Positions 15,893-22,920 of a stretch of 23,202 nucleotides of DNA are shown piece after piece. The DNA is from Bacteroidales bacterium UBA4073. GTDB lineage: Bacteria > Bacteroidota > Bacteroidia > Bacteroidales > Tenuifilaceae. Both the position numbers and the translations under genes were made by a program. Below the pieces are notes generated by a model, which was given only the letters and a program-made list of their open reading frames with translations, had not been told where the DNA came from and ran no database searches. The stretch lies in the NCBI GenBank assembly GCA_002383425.1, contig DFYV01000024.1, positions 1 to 23,202 of the forward strand, given 5' to 3'. The first letter of the stretch is position 1. Each line of letters opens with the position of its first letter.

Positions 15893-16696
15893 TTAGAAGC
15901 TAATTTTTTTTTCGATGGTTTCGGCAATTTGTTTTGACTTTAAAACTAAACCCGACGGGTACATCATTTCCTTATGTTTCATGAAGTACTCAACATTCTG
16001 AACTACAATATCCTTAATCATTACTGATTTGTTTTGTGAGTCAAAAATATCGAATGTTTCTTCAAGCTCATCGGCAATGAGCTCAACTTGTAACACTCTA
16101 TCTTTTTTCCCCCTCTTTACCATGTAGGTAATTACGGAATTGTCGTTGAAATCAACAATCAGCTTTAGTATTTTAAGCGGTTGACTATATAGGGGTAGCC
16201 AGTAAACCTTAACCTTACGGGGTTCCGATTTAATGAGCGTTAGTAGGAAAGCCAGATCGGAAGCAATTTGCACCGAAAGGCTCTCAATGGTTAGTACTTT
16301 GGCTGATTCTCTTACACAGTCAATTATAACAGGTGCTATACAATTTGGAAATTTTACATTGATGTTTGGTAAAAATCCTACTGCAACTCCTATTTCTTGA
16401 GCTATGGTGATAAGTTCCTGAAGTTGCATGCTGCTTAGGCTAACAAGGTTTGGCGATAGTACGTTGATCCCTGCTCGTAATGCTTTGGCAATTATAGCAT
16501 ACGATGAGCTTGGGTTTGAATCAACTACCAGTAGCTCAGAATGCCCAAAAACTTTTGCTATTTGTGAGCCGTTTTCGTATGACCCCAGTAAAATGCTCTC
16601 AAGGTGCTGGTTGTTCGATTCAATGGTATGATTGAAAATGACATTCCCAAAGTAATAGTTTAGCTTCTGGCTATCGGTTACAAGACAGGTTTTCAT
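15893..16696 (-). CDS. Degenerate Gfo/Idh/MocA-like protein upstream of the glycosylphosphotransferase
   Basis: A 267-residue cytosolic protein that looks like a cut-down Gfo/Idh/MocA oxidoreductase. The segment HSELLVVDSNPSSSYAIIAK followed by ALRAGINVLSPNLVSLSSMQ (about 52-95) mirrors the usual stretch ending in a helix and the EKP-containing strand. However, no N-terminal GxGxxG is visible and the EKP motif reads SPN, so NAD(P) binding is doubtful. The C-terminal half (about 130-260) is beta-rich, as in the substrate domain. It is about 70 residues shorter than typical family members. The 9-bp gap to the next gene suggests a shared transcript and perhaps a regulatory or scaffold role in surface polysaccharide synthesis. 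The family call is tentative; an unrelated Rossmann-like fold is possible. Confidence 0.6.
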   Translation of the reverse strand: MKTCLVTDSQKLNYYFGNVIFNHTIESNNQHLESILLGSYENGSQIAKVFGHSELLVVDSNPSSSYAIIAKALRAGINVLSPNLVSLSSMQLQELITIAQEIGVAVGFLPNINVKFPNCIAPVIIDCVRESAKVLTIESLSVQIASDLAFLLTLIKSEPRKVKVYWLPLYSQPLKILKLIVDFNDNSVITYMVKRGKKDRVLQVELIADELEETFDIFDSQNKSVMIKDIVVQNVEYFMKHKEMMYPSGLVLKSKQIAETIEKKISF

Positions 16697-16784
16697 GGTT
16701 AAGAGTAATGGTTTTGCAATTATACATCACTCTGCTCAAATTTTGCCTTGAATTGCTGGAATCTTATTAACCTTTTAGTAACAA

Positions 16785-16817
16785 TTGGTTATTATATCGG
16801 CATAAGAGCTAAATTTG
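16785..16817 (+). promoter_or_regulatory. Candidate Bacteroidota promoter for pcm
   Basis: TAAATTTG at 16810-16817 fits the -7 TAnnTTTG element exactly, and TTGG at 16785-16788 lies 21 nt upstream as a -33 candidate. Transcription would start near 16824, about 45 nt before the pcm ATG. The facing gene's promoter is not clear. Confidence 0.5.
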
Positions 16818-16868
16818 CCTGCCTTAAAGGTCAATTAAAAAACATTTATATACAAGTGATGAAGTACA

Positions 16869-17516
16869 ATGTTGCAGGACGATAGCATACGGCATAAAGG
16901 TTTACGGCGGAAACTGGTTGAGGTGATTGCAGCCAAAGGAATTACCGATAGCAGTGTACTCGATGCCATGTTAAAGGTGCCACGGCATTTCTTTATGGAT
17001 AGCGGTTTTTTAAGTTTTGCATACAAGGATCAGGCTTTCCCCATAGGTTCAGGTCAAACTATTTCGCAACCTTATACGGTAGCTTTTCAGACGCAGCTTC
17101 TACAGGTTAGCCCCATGCAAAAGGTTTTGGAAGTGGGTACTGGTTCAGGCTATCAGGCTGCCATTCTTATGGAGATGGGAGTACGACTCTATACCATTGA
17201 GAGGCACAAGGACTTATTCCTTTCGGCTAAAGCGTTGCTCGAGGCCATGGGCTATCGCCCAAGTTGCCATTACGGCGATGGTTATCAGGGATTGCCTGCC
17301 TATAGCCCATTCGACAGAATACTTGTTACAGCTGGCACTTCCGAAGTGCCTCAGGCATTGGTTGAACAGCTGGCTCCAGGAGGACGATTGGTTATACCCG
17401 TTGGTGACCTTAGCAGTCAAACCATGATGCTTATTGAAAAATTGAATGATGGAACAATAAAAGAATCGACACACGGAAACTTTATCTTTGTTCCGTTGTT
17501 AAAAGGGAAGGCTTAG
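16869..17516 (+). CDS. pcm: Protein-L-isoaspartate O-methyltransferase
   Basis: Uses S-adenosylmethionine to methylate isoaspartyl residues in aged proteins, starting their repair in the cytosol. The 215 residues are full length. Visible features are VPRHFF (about 38-43), the substrate-site block FPIGSGQTISQPYTVA (about 57-72), SAM-binding motif I VLEVGTGSGYQ (86-96), IERHKDL after the second strand, FDRILVTAGTSEVP, and the late motif LAPGGRLVIPVG. The gene follows a good TAnnTTTG promoter and is 15 bp before the metallo-beta-lactamase gene, so the two are probably cotranscribed. I see no obvious functional link between them. Confidence 0.95.
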   Translation: MLQDDSIRHKGLRRKLVEVIAAKGITDSSVLDAMLKVPRHFFMDSGFLSFAYKDQAFPIGSGQTISQPYTVAFQTQLLQVSPMQKVLEVGTGSGYQAAILMEMGVRLYTIERHKDLFLSAKALLEAMGYRPSCHYGDGYQGLPAYSPFDRILVTAGTSEVPQALVEQLAPGGRLVIPVGDLSSQTMMLIEKLNDGTIKESTHGNFIFVPLLKGKA

Positions 17517-17531
17517 TAATGTAATATTCCA

Positions 17532-18167
17532 ATGATTGCCATTAAACAATTTGTTTTCAACCCATTCCAGGAGAATACCTATGTTCTTTACCAGCCCCAG
17601 GCCGAAGCCATTGTGGTTGATCCTGGTTGCTCTAACGAGAGTGAAGTTCAAGAGCTTATCGGTTTCATCAAGAGCCAGAAGTTAACGGTTAAGTGTCTGG
17701 TAAACACCCATTGTCACATCGACCATATTTTGGGCATTGCTGCCTTAAAGCAGCATTTTGGGGTAAAAGCTTATGCCCACATCGACGATCTACCCCTTCT
17801 TCAGCTGGCTCCAGCCCATGCCTTGATGTTCGGTCTATACCTTGAATCTGTCCCAACTATCGATGAAACCCTTAACCATGACGATGTTATTGATCTTAAC
17901 GGTAGTAAGCTAAGGGTTATTCATACCCCAGGACATTCAAAAGGGGGGATATGCCTTTATGCCGAACACGAAAAGTTTGTTATTACAGGCGATACGCTTT
18001 TTAACCTGACGGTTGGCCGCACCGATTTACCCGGTGGAAGTTACGAAACACTAATTGCAAGTATTAAGGAAAAATTAATGGTACTGCCCGACGATACTGC
18101 CGTTTATCCAGGCCATGGCAATAGCACAAGTATTGGGTCGGAGAAAAAGTTAAATCCGTTCTTGTAG
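17532..18167 (+). CDS. Metallo-beta-lactamase fold hydrolase (glyoxalase II-like)
   Basis: A 211-residue cytosolic metal-dependent hydrolase of the glyoxalase II-like branch, probably acting on a thioester or related small substrate. All metal ligands are present: THCHIDH (His60, His62, Asp64, His65), HTPGHS (His131, His135), GDTLF (Asp154) and YPGHGNST (His195). The N terminus QENTYVLYQPQAEAIVVDPG is typical. It lacks the C-terminal substrate domain of classical glyoxalase II (about 250 residues), like many bacterial YcbL-type proteins, so the physiological substrate is open. It is the second gene of the pcm transcript. No terminator is visible after it; a repeat element starts 24 bp downstream. 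Confidence 0.9.
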   Translation: MIAIKQFVFNPFQENTYVLYQPQAEAIVVDPGCSNESEVQELIGFIKSQKLTVKCLVNTHCHIDHILGIAALKQHFGVKAYAHIDDLPLLQLAPAHALMFGLYLESVPTIDETLNHDDVIDLNGSKLRVIHTPGHSKGGICLYAEHEKFVITGDTLFNLTVGRTDLPGGSYETLIASIKEKLMVLPDDTAVYPGHGNSTSIGSEKKLNPFL

Positions 18168-18191
18168 GCGTTAAATTATAATTGAGACCAG

Positions 18192-18536
18192 TATAAAAAG
18201 TTCACGGTCGAAAGGAAAATACGGCATAAGGCATAAGGCATAAGGCATAAGGTGTGAGACGTGAAACGTTAAACGATAGATGTAAGGTGTTGGGCGTTAG
18301 ACTTTTGGCATTAGGTGTAATGTAAATTTTTAAATATTGAATCCCCTCCGAAAAATATTTTTTTGCTCTTTTACCGATTGCAATTGACTGATAATCAGTG
18401 ATAGATTTGTGGTAAGATTGCACTTTTAGGTGTTTTCGGAGTGGACTCAACTTTTAACTTTTAACTTTTAACTTTATTCTTCTATACAAGAAACATCATT
18501 TTTAATGAGATTTGGCTTTTTAGGCAGGACTTATAA
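18192..18536 (+). repeat. Composite heptamer element, copy C (longest)
   Basis: The left end TATAAAAAGTTCACGG (18192-18207) is followed by 14 in-phase 7-mers of form RRYRTWA (18223-18320; four GGCATAA units, then diverged ones), then TGTAAAT. An inverted pair CTCCGAAAA (18346-18354) / TTTTCGGAG (18433-18441) encloses 78 bp with the palindrome ACTGATAATCAGT (18387-18399). TTTTCGGAGTGGACTC then leads into four AACTTTT units (18449-18476) and the right end (18481-18536, with TTTAATGAGATTTGGC and AGGCAGGACTTATA). It fills the gap between the metallo-beta-lactamase gene and the gcvP promoter. The ORFs in it are repeat translations. Confidence 0.7.
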
Positions 18537-18577
18537 GTTAAAATAAATTATTTAGTTAAAAGTTTAATTCAAATTGA

Positions 18578-18585
18578 TATTTTTG
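18578..18585 (+). promoter_or_regulatory. Promoter -7 element for gcvP
   Basis: TATTTTTG matches TAnnTTTG exactly, 28 nt before the gcvP ATG at 18614. The -33 region upstream is only a loose match (GTTTAA near 18561). No glycine-riboswitch-like structure is evident in the short leader. Confidence 0.55.
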
Positions 18586-18613
18586 CTCACAATCTTTAAA
18601 TAAAAATAGCATC

Positions 18614-21481
18614 ATGTACACCGATAAGTTTATATCACGTCATAATGGTCCGCGTGACCATGAAATAGCTGAAATGCTGAAGGTGATAGGTGTTTCATCC
18701 ATTGATGAACTCATCGATCAAACTGTGCCTTCCAATATAAGGCTAAAAAAGCCCCTTAACCTTCCGGTGGCTATGTCGGAGTATGAGTATTTAACCCATA
18801 TTCGTAAGGTAGTGGCTAAGAATAAGCTCTACAAGAGTTTTATAGGAATGGGGTATTACGGCACCATAACTCCTTCGGTAATATTACGCAATATTTTTGA
18901 AAACCCGGGTTGGTACACATCATATACTCCATACCAGGCCGAAATCAGTCAGGGCCGTCTTGAGGCTTTGCTCAACTTCCAAACCATGGTGATTGAGCTA
19001 ACAGGCATGCAAATTGCTAACGCCTCGTTGCTCGATGAGGCAACCGCTGCTGCTGAGGCAATGATTATGATGTATAACTTGCGTTCCCGTGAAGCGGTAA
19101 AGGCAGGAAAGAATGTTCTTTTTGTTGACCATGATATTTTCCCTCAAACCCTTGATGTTATTAAAACCCGTTCAAACCCACTGGGAATTGATGTTGTCAC
19201 AGGTTGTTACAGCGAATATGGCTTTACCGGAAAAGAATTTGGGGTCATTATTCAGTACCCGTCGGCCAAGGGTAACATTCGCGATTACTCATCGTTTGCT
19301 GCAAAGGCCCACGAGGCTGGCGTCTTAGTAACTGCAATTGCCGATATTCTTAGCTTGGCACTTATTACCCCTCCGGGAGAGTGGGGTGCAGATATTGCTG
19401 CTGGTTCCACTCAGCGTTTTGGTATCCCTATGGGATTTGGCGGGCCACATGCAGCATACTTTGCCTGCAAGGATGAATTTAAACGCAGCATGCCTGGCCG
19501 TATCATTGGCGTTTCAATCGATAGGCACGGTAACAAGGCTTTACGTATGGCGCTGCAAACCCGTGAACAGCACATCAAGCGCGAGCGCGCAACTTCAAAT
19601 ATTTGTACGGCTCAGGCATTGTTAGCCACAATGGCTGGTATGTATGCCGTTTACCATGGTCCCGAGGGTATTCGGCGAATTGCCTCGTACGTTCATAGCA
19701 TAGCTGTTACTGTTAGCGATGAACTGAAAAAGTTAGGGTATTCCCAGAATGTACATAACGTGTTCGATACCCTTGAAATTGGCCTACCATCTGGTGTAAC
19801 TGTTGAGGATATACATAAACGTGCGCTTGCGCATCAAATCAACCTAAACTATAAATCGAACGGCACAATTGGTATAAGTTTTGATGAGACCACCTTGATT
19901 AAAGATGTAAACAATCTTTTAGCCGTTTTTGCCGAAGCTGCAGGTAAGGCTGCTCCTGAGATTGTGGAAGTTAAGGAACAAAATCAGATACCCGAAAATC
20001 TTCGCCGTAAATCAACCTACTTAGCCGATAAGGTATTCAACAGCTTCCATTCGGAAACCGAAATGATGCGCTACCTAAAGAAACTTGAGCGTCGCGATAT
20101 AGCTCTTAACCATAGCATGATTTCGTTGGGCAGCTGCACCATGAAGCTTAACCCAGCCACTACCATGTTACCGTTAAGCTGGCCTGAGTGGAGTAGCTTA
20201 CATCCGTTTGTTCCTGCCGATCAGGCCGAGGGTTACATGCAGGTCATTAGTGAGCTGGAGCAGTACCTGTCCGAAATTACAGGTTTTCATGCCGTATCGT
20301 TACAGCCCAATTCGGGAGCTGCAGGTGAATACACAGGATTGATGGTGATCCGTCAGTATCACATGAGCCGCGGCGAAAATCACCGTAATGTGGTACTAAT
20401 ACCATCATCAGCTCACGGAACAAACCCTGCAAGTGGGGCCATGGCAGGAATGCAGGTTGTAGTTGTGGCTTGCGATGAAAAGGGAAATATCAACGTTGAC
20501 GATTTGCGTGCTAAGGCTGAGCAGCATAAGGAGAACCTTGCAGCTTTCATGGTTACCTATCCTTCAACTCACGGCGTGTTTGAAAGCAAAATACGTGAAA
20601 TGGTTGACATTACTCATCAGTATGGTGGCTTGGTTTACATGGATGGAGCTAACATGAACGCTCAGGTTGGCTTAACCAGCCCTGGCGAGATTGGAGCCGA
20701 TGTTTGCCATCTTAACCTGCACAAAACATTTGCAATACCTCATGGTGGTGGTGGCCCCGGTGTTGGCCCAATTGCTGTGGCAAAGCATTTAGCTCCATTT
20801 CTTCCTTCGCATCCTATTGTCAAAACCGGAGGCGATAAGCCAATAACCGCAGTGGCAGCAGCCCCGTGGGGAAGTGCCAGCATAGTAGTGATATCATACG
20901 CTTACATTTTGATGTTGGGCACCGATGGGCTAACCGCTGCAACAAAAATGGCTATACTTAACGCAAACTACCTGGCAGCACGGCTTAAGGATCATTTTAA
21001 AATTCTATATACAGGCGAAACAGGTAGGGTGGCTCATGAAATGATTCTCGACTGCCATCACTTTAAGTTGACCTACGGTGTCGATACCAGTGATGTTGGC
21101 CGTCGTATGATGGATTATGGCTACCATGCACCTACCGTATCGTTCCCTGTTCACGAGAGCTTAATGGTTGAGCCAACCGAGAGCGAGTCAATGCAGGAGC
21201 TTGACAGGTTTGTCGAAATGATGATTGCCATTAAGGGAGAACTCGAGGATATCAAAAACGGCAAAGCCGATAAAACCGACAACCTCATTGCCAATGCCCC
21301 CCATACTGCTCCTGAGGTTACTGCCGATGAGTGGAAGCATGCTTATTCCCGTCAACAGGCTGTTTCACCGCTTCCATGGGTAATGCAGAATAAGTTCTGG
21401 CCCTTTGTAAGTAAGATAGATTCAGGTTATGGCGATCGCAACCTTGTTTGCACTTGCGAGCCTATTGAAAATTACATGTAG
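18614..21481 (+). CDS. gcvP: Glycine dehydrogenase (decarboxylating), P-protein of the glycine cleavage system
   Basis: The PLP enzyme of the glycine cleavage complex: it decarboxylates glycine and passes the aminomethyl group to the lipoyl arm of the H-protein. The 955 residues are the full-length single-chain form, with the N-terminal half (about 1-445, starting FISRHNGPRDHEIAEMLKVI) and C-terminal half (about 450-955) fused. Family blocks include FIGMGYYGTITPSVILRNIF, WYTSYTPYQAEISQGRLEAL, SLGSCTMKLNP and QPNSGAAGEYTGL. The PLP-binding lysine is Lys704 in NLHKTFAIPHGGGGPG. The gene stands alone, without gcvT or gcvH here, with its own promoter and a strong terminator, which fits the scattered gcv genes common in this phylum. 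Confidence 0.97.
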   Translation: MYTDKFISRHNGPRDHEIAEMLKVIGVSSIDELIDQTVPSNIRLKKPLNLPVAMSEYEYLTHIRKVVAKNKLYKSFIGMGYYGTITPSVILRNIFENPGWYTSYTPYQAEISQGRLEALLNFQTMVIELTGMQIANASLLDEATAAAEAMIMMYNLRSREAVKAGKNVLFVDHDIFPQTLDVIKTRSNPLGIDVVTGCYSEYGFTGKEFGVIIQYPSAKGNIRDYSSFAAKAHEAGVLVTAIADILSLALITPPGEWGADIAAGSTQRFGIPMGFGGPHAAYFACKDEFKRSMPGRIIGVSIDRHGNKALRMALQTREQHIKRERATSNICTAQALLATMAGMYAVYHGPEGIRRIASYVHSIAVTVSDELKKLGYSQNVHNVFDTLEIGLPSGVTVEDIHKRALAHQINLNYKSNGTIGISFDETTLIKDVNNLLAVFAEAAGKAAPEIVEVKEQNQIPENLRRKSTYLADKVFNSFHSETEMMRYLKKLERRDIALNHSMISLGSCTMKLNPATTMLPLSWPEWSSLHPFVPADQAEGYMQVISELEQYLSEITGFHAVSLQPNSGAAGEYTGLMVIRQYHMSRGENHRNVVLIPSSAHGTNPASGAMAGMQVVVVACDEKGNINVDDLRAKAEQHKENLAAFMVTYPSTHGVFESKIREMVDITHQYGGLVYMDGANMNAQVGLTSPGEIGADVCHLNLHKTFAIPHGGGGPGVGPIAVAKHLAPFLPSHPIVKTGGDKPITAVAAAPWGSASIVVISYAYILMLGTDGLTAATKMAILNANYLAARLKDHFKILYTGETGRVAHEMILDCHHFKLTYGVDTSDVGRRMMDYGYHAPTVSFPVHESLMVEPTESESMQELDRFVEMMIAIKGELEDIKNGKADKTDNLIANAPHTAPEVTADEWKHAYSRQQAVSPLPWVMQNKFWPFVSKIDSGYGDRNLVCTCEPIENYM

Positions 21482-21503
21482 GGTTAGTAAACCCCGATAT
21501 TTC

Positions 21504-21537
21504 AAGTGCCTTGGGTTTTTCCAAAAGGCACTTTTTT
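21504..21537 (+). terminator. Rho-independent terminator of gcvP
   Basis: AAGTGCC (21504-21510) pairs with GGCACTT (21527-21533). An inner TTGG/CCAA pair extends the stem, and a run of six T (21532-21537) follows. It lies 22 bp after the gcvP stop. Confidence 0.85.
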
Positions 21538-21732
21538 GTGCGCTACACATGCCATTGTTCAATAGGGTGAAAGACCCCAACGAGACAGTAGAAACGCACG
21601 GCTGTGTGTCTCTACGGGCTATGATAGGCTTCATTGTAACATACTTTAAAGAAACCGCTGGACACGCAAGTACATACGGTGGTGTGAGATGGCGGCAAAA
21701 CTTATTCATTTAGCTTTGCCTCCTACTTTAAT
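21538..21732 (+). mobile_element. Probable internally deleted group II intron remnant (class C-like)
   Basis: The sequence starts with GTGCG (21538-21542), matching the group II 5' consensus GUGYG, immediately after the T tract of the gcvP terminator, the usual target of class IIC introns. GGGTGAAAGACCC (21565-21577) resembles a domain I hairpin. Near the 3' end, 21651-21684 resembles a 34-nt domain V (ACCGC near the start, GCAA tetraloop at 21666-21669, ACGGTGGTG at the end) with a weakened middle stem. GGCAAA/TTTGCC (21694-21699, 21715-21720) and CCTCCTACTTTAATT resemble domain VI and the 3' end. No reverse transcriptase is present, and about 195 nt is far below a functional intron. The call rests on motif recognition, with no covariance-model search. 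Confidence 0.5.
21588..21615. repeat. 28-bp near-palindrome inside the intron remnant
   Basis: GTAGAAACGCACGG (21588-21601) faces CTGTGTGTCTCTAC (21602-21615). The arms pair over 14 bp with two G-T wobbles and one A/C mismatch. It resembles the GTAGAGACGCACGG-type palindromes seen dispersed in some bacterial genomes and may be a separate insertion. Confidence 0.6.
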
Positions 21733-21759
21733 TATGATGTGTTATACGTTGTTGATTCA

Positions 21760-21945
21760 CTATTTCTTGCGAATACATTGACAGAATCCATGATAAATTG
21801 CACAGATACCACCCATTAAGGAGAAAAGACCCCAAAAGAGAGGGCGACTAAAAATATGTGTTAAAGTTGGCTGGGAATATGGTAAAAGATATATCCCCCA
21901 TGTAATCAAAATACAGCCAAGCACGATACAGACATGTCCAAACAC
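21760..21945 (-). CDS. Small two-helix membrane protein, possibly 5'-truncated
   Basis: A 61-residue ORF with two hydrophobic segments, about 4-24 (HVCIVLGCILITWGIYLLPY) and 35-56 (PLFWGLFSLMGGICAIYHGF), and a basic C terminus (CIRKK). It reads like a genuine small membrane protein, but I do not recognise the family. The listed start is a GTG. The frame stays open upstream through residues RGDRVALL to a TAG at 21970-21972, inside the left edge of palindromic element E1, and no ATG is available. A longer original N terminus may therefore have been cut off where E1 begins. No promoter is evident. The 22 bp between the GTG and E1, and the absence of neighbours on the same transcript, fit a cassette-like unit or a gene remnant. 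Confidence 0.45.
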   Translation of the reverse strand: MFGHVCIVLGCILITWGIYLLPYSQPTLTHIFSRPLFWGLFSLMGGICAIYHGFCQCIRKK

Positions 21946-21967
21946 AAGCAGAGCAACACGGTCTCCT

Positions 21968-22103
21968 CGCTAGCCCAGATAACGGTTGGCTGTATGGAAA
22001 GTTGCCGATTGCGGGCGATTTCCTATCAAGTTATACAAAAGTTGAAGCGAGCTGCAAACCTTCGCATACTACTGAAACCTTAATGGCTATATTGTGTGTT
22101 AGC
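21968..22103. repeat. attC-like imperfect palindrome E1
   Basis: A 136-bp non-coding element runs from CGCTAGC (21968-21974) to GTTAGC (22098-22103). It shares ordered blocks with E2 (22921-23051): CGCTARC at the left end, AACGGTTGG (21981-21989), AAAGTTG, GCAAAC (22054-22059), ACTGAA, and TATATTGTGTGTT (22088-22100). The outermost bases, GCTAGC and GTTAGC, are related as inverted copies; interior pairing is weaker than in E2. It ends 12 bp before the stop codon of the hypothetical gene at 22116. attC-like is a structural comparison only, since the ends do not fully fit RYYYAAC/GTTRRRY. Confidence 0.55.
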
Positions 22104-22115
22104 TCTTGGCATTTT

Positions 22116-22895
22116 TCAGTATAAAAAATCAATTGGAGTATCTATAAGTTTTTCTTCATTAATTTTGTCAATTCTATATGGAACTTTTTGTTGCACTTGA
22201 TATACACACCGATAAATTCCGCTGTGAGTTCTATTTTCAATCCATGTAATGATATAAAAATCATTTTTTGATTCTATTACAATTTCAGGATTTATTTTTT
22301 CTAATCTATTTAAGCCGATTGAGTCAACTGAATATCCTGAATCAATTTTTTCATTATCCGTTACTTCTTTATTGTCTGTTTGAAGTTCTATAATTATCTC
22401 ATCCAGCTCTTCCCTAGAACAAATAATATATTTTTCATTATAGTTTGCATGCCATTTTAAAGCAAATTGCTCACCCATTTCTGAGAAAAAAAGATATTGA
22501 AGAAACCCAATCTCAGTATTTTTTGGTTTTATATGGTTCTTTGCTCTAAATTTTTCACTATTCAATAATTCATATAATGATTCCTTATCAACTTTCTCAT
22601 TTAATTCCTTGTTTTCCAAATTCGCATATAAATAAGGATTGCCATCAAGAAAATTATCAAAATAATAAACTCCAATTTTATATCCTTCTTCAACTTCAAT
22701 GTTGTCAAAATATGATAAGTATGTTGTTATGCTGAAAGAACTTGAATCAATGATGTCATTATTACCAACAGATTTTAGTTTTACGAAATCCTGATATTCT
22801 TGAATCTCCAGAATGAATTCACAATAATCCTGAGACTTTGAAATCGATGGAATTAATGAGATAATAATTATCAAAAAATATTTTAGTCTATTCAT
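22116..22895 (-). CDS. Secreted hypothetical protein in an AT-rich cassette
   Basis: A 259-residue protein with a clear signal peptide (about 1-21: MNRLKYFLIIIISLIPSI, cleavage near SKSQ). The rest is soluble and acidic, with mixed helix/strand character, one short Cys near the N terminus (DYCEF) and another mid-protein (IICSREELDE). The C-terminal part looks beta-rich (IVIESKNDFYIITWIENRTH, then GIYRCVYQVQQKVPYRIDKI). I do not recognise the family. It is clearly AT-richer than its neighbours: 13 G/C in 60 bases at 22261-22320, against 26 in 60 at 19741-19800 in gcvP. It is tightly bounded by E1 (12 bp after its stop) and E2 (25 bp before its start), with CTTGGC at both outer edges. Recent acquisition as a cassette is inferred. 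Confidence 0.75.
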   Translation of the reverse strand: MNRLKYFLIIIISLIPSISKSQDYCEFILEIQEYQDFVKLKSVGNNDIIDSSSFSITTYLSYFDNIEVEEGYKIGVYYFDNFLDGNPYLYANLENKELNEKVDKESLYELLNSEKFRAKNHIKPKNTEIGFLQYLFFSEMGEQFALKWHANYNEKYIICSREELDEIIIELQTDNKEVTDNEKIDSGYSVDSIGLNRLEKINPEIVIESKNDFYIITWIENRTHSGIYRCVYQVQQKVPYRIDKINEEKLIDTPIDFLY

Positions 22896-22920
22896 AATCT
22901 CTGATGTTCGTTCTGCTTGG

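Noticed and set aside
18202..18450. 82-residue minus-strand ORF upstream of gcvP
   Set aside because: Its protein is repetitive (LSFNVSRLTPYALCLMPYA) because it translates the heptamer core; it is not a gene.
18586..18613. Glycine riboswitch upstream of gcvP
   Set aside because: The leader after the promoter is about 20 nt, too short for any known glycine riboswitch.
21429..21713. 94- and 95-residue ORFs across the gcvP end, terminator and intron remnant
   Set aside because: They overlap the gcvP C terminus and run through a terminator hairpin and structured RNA-like sequence.
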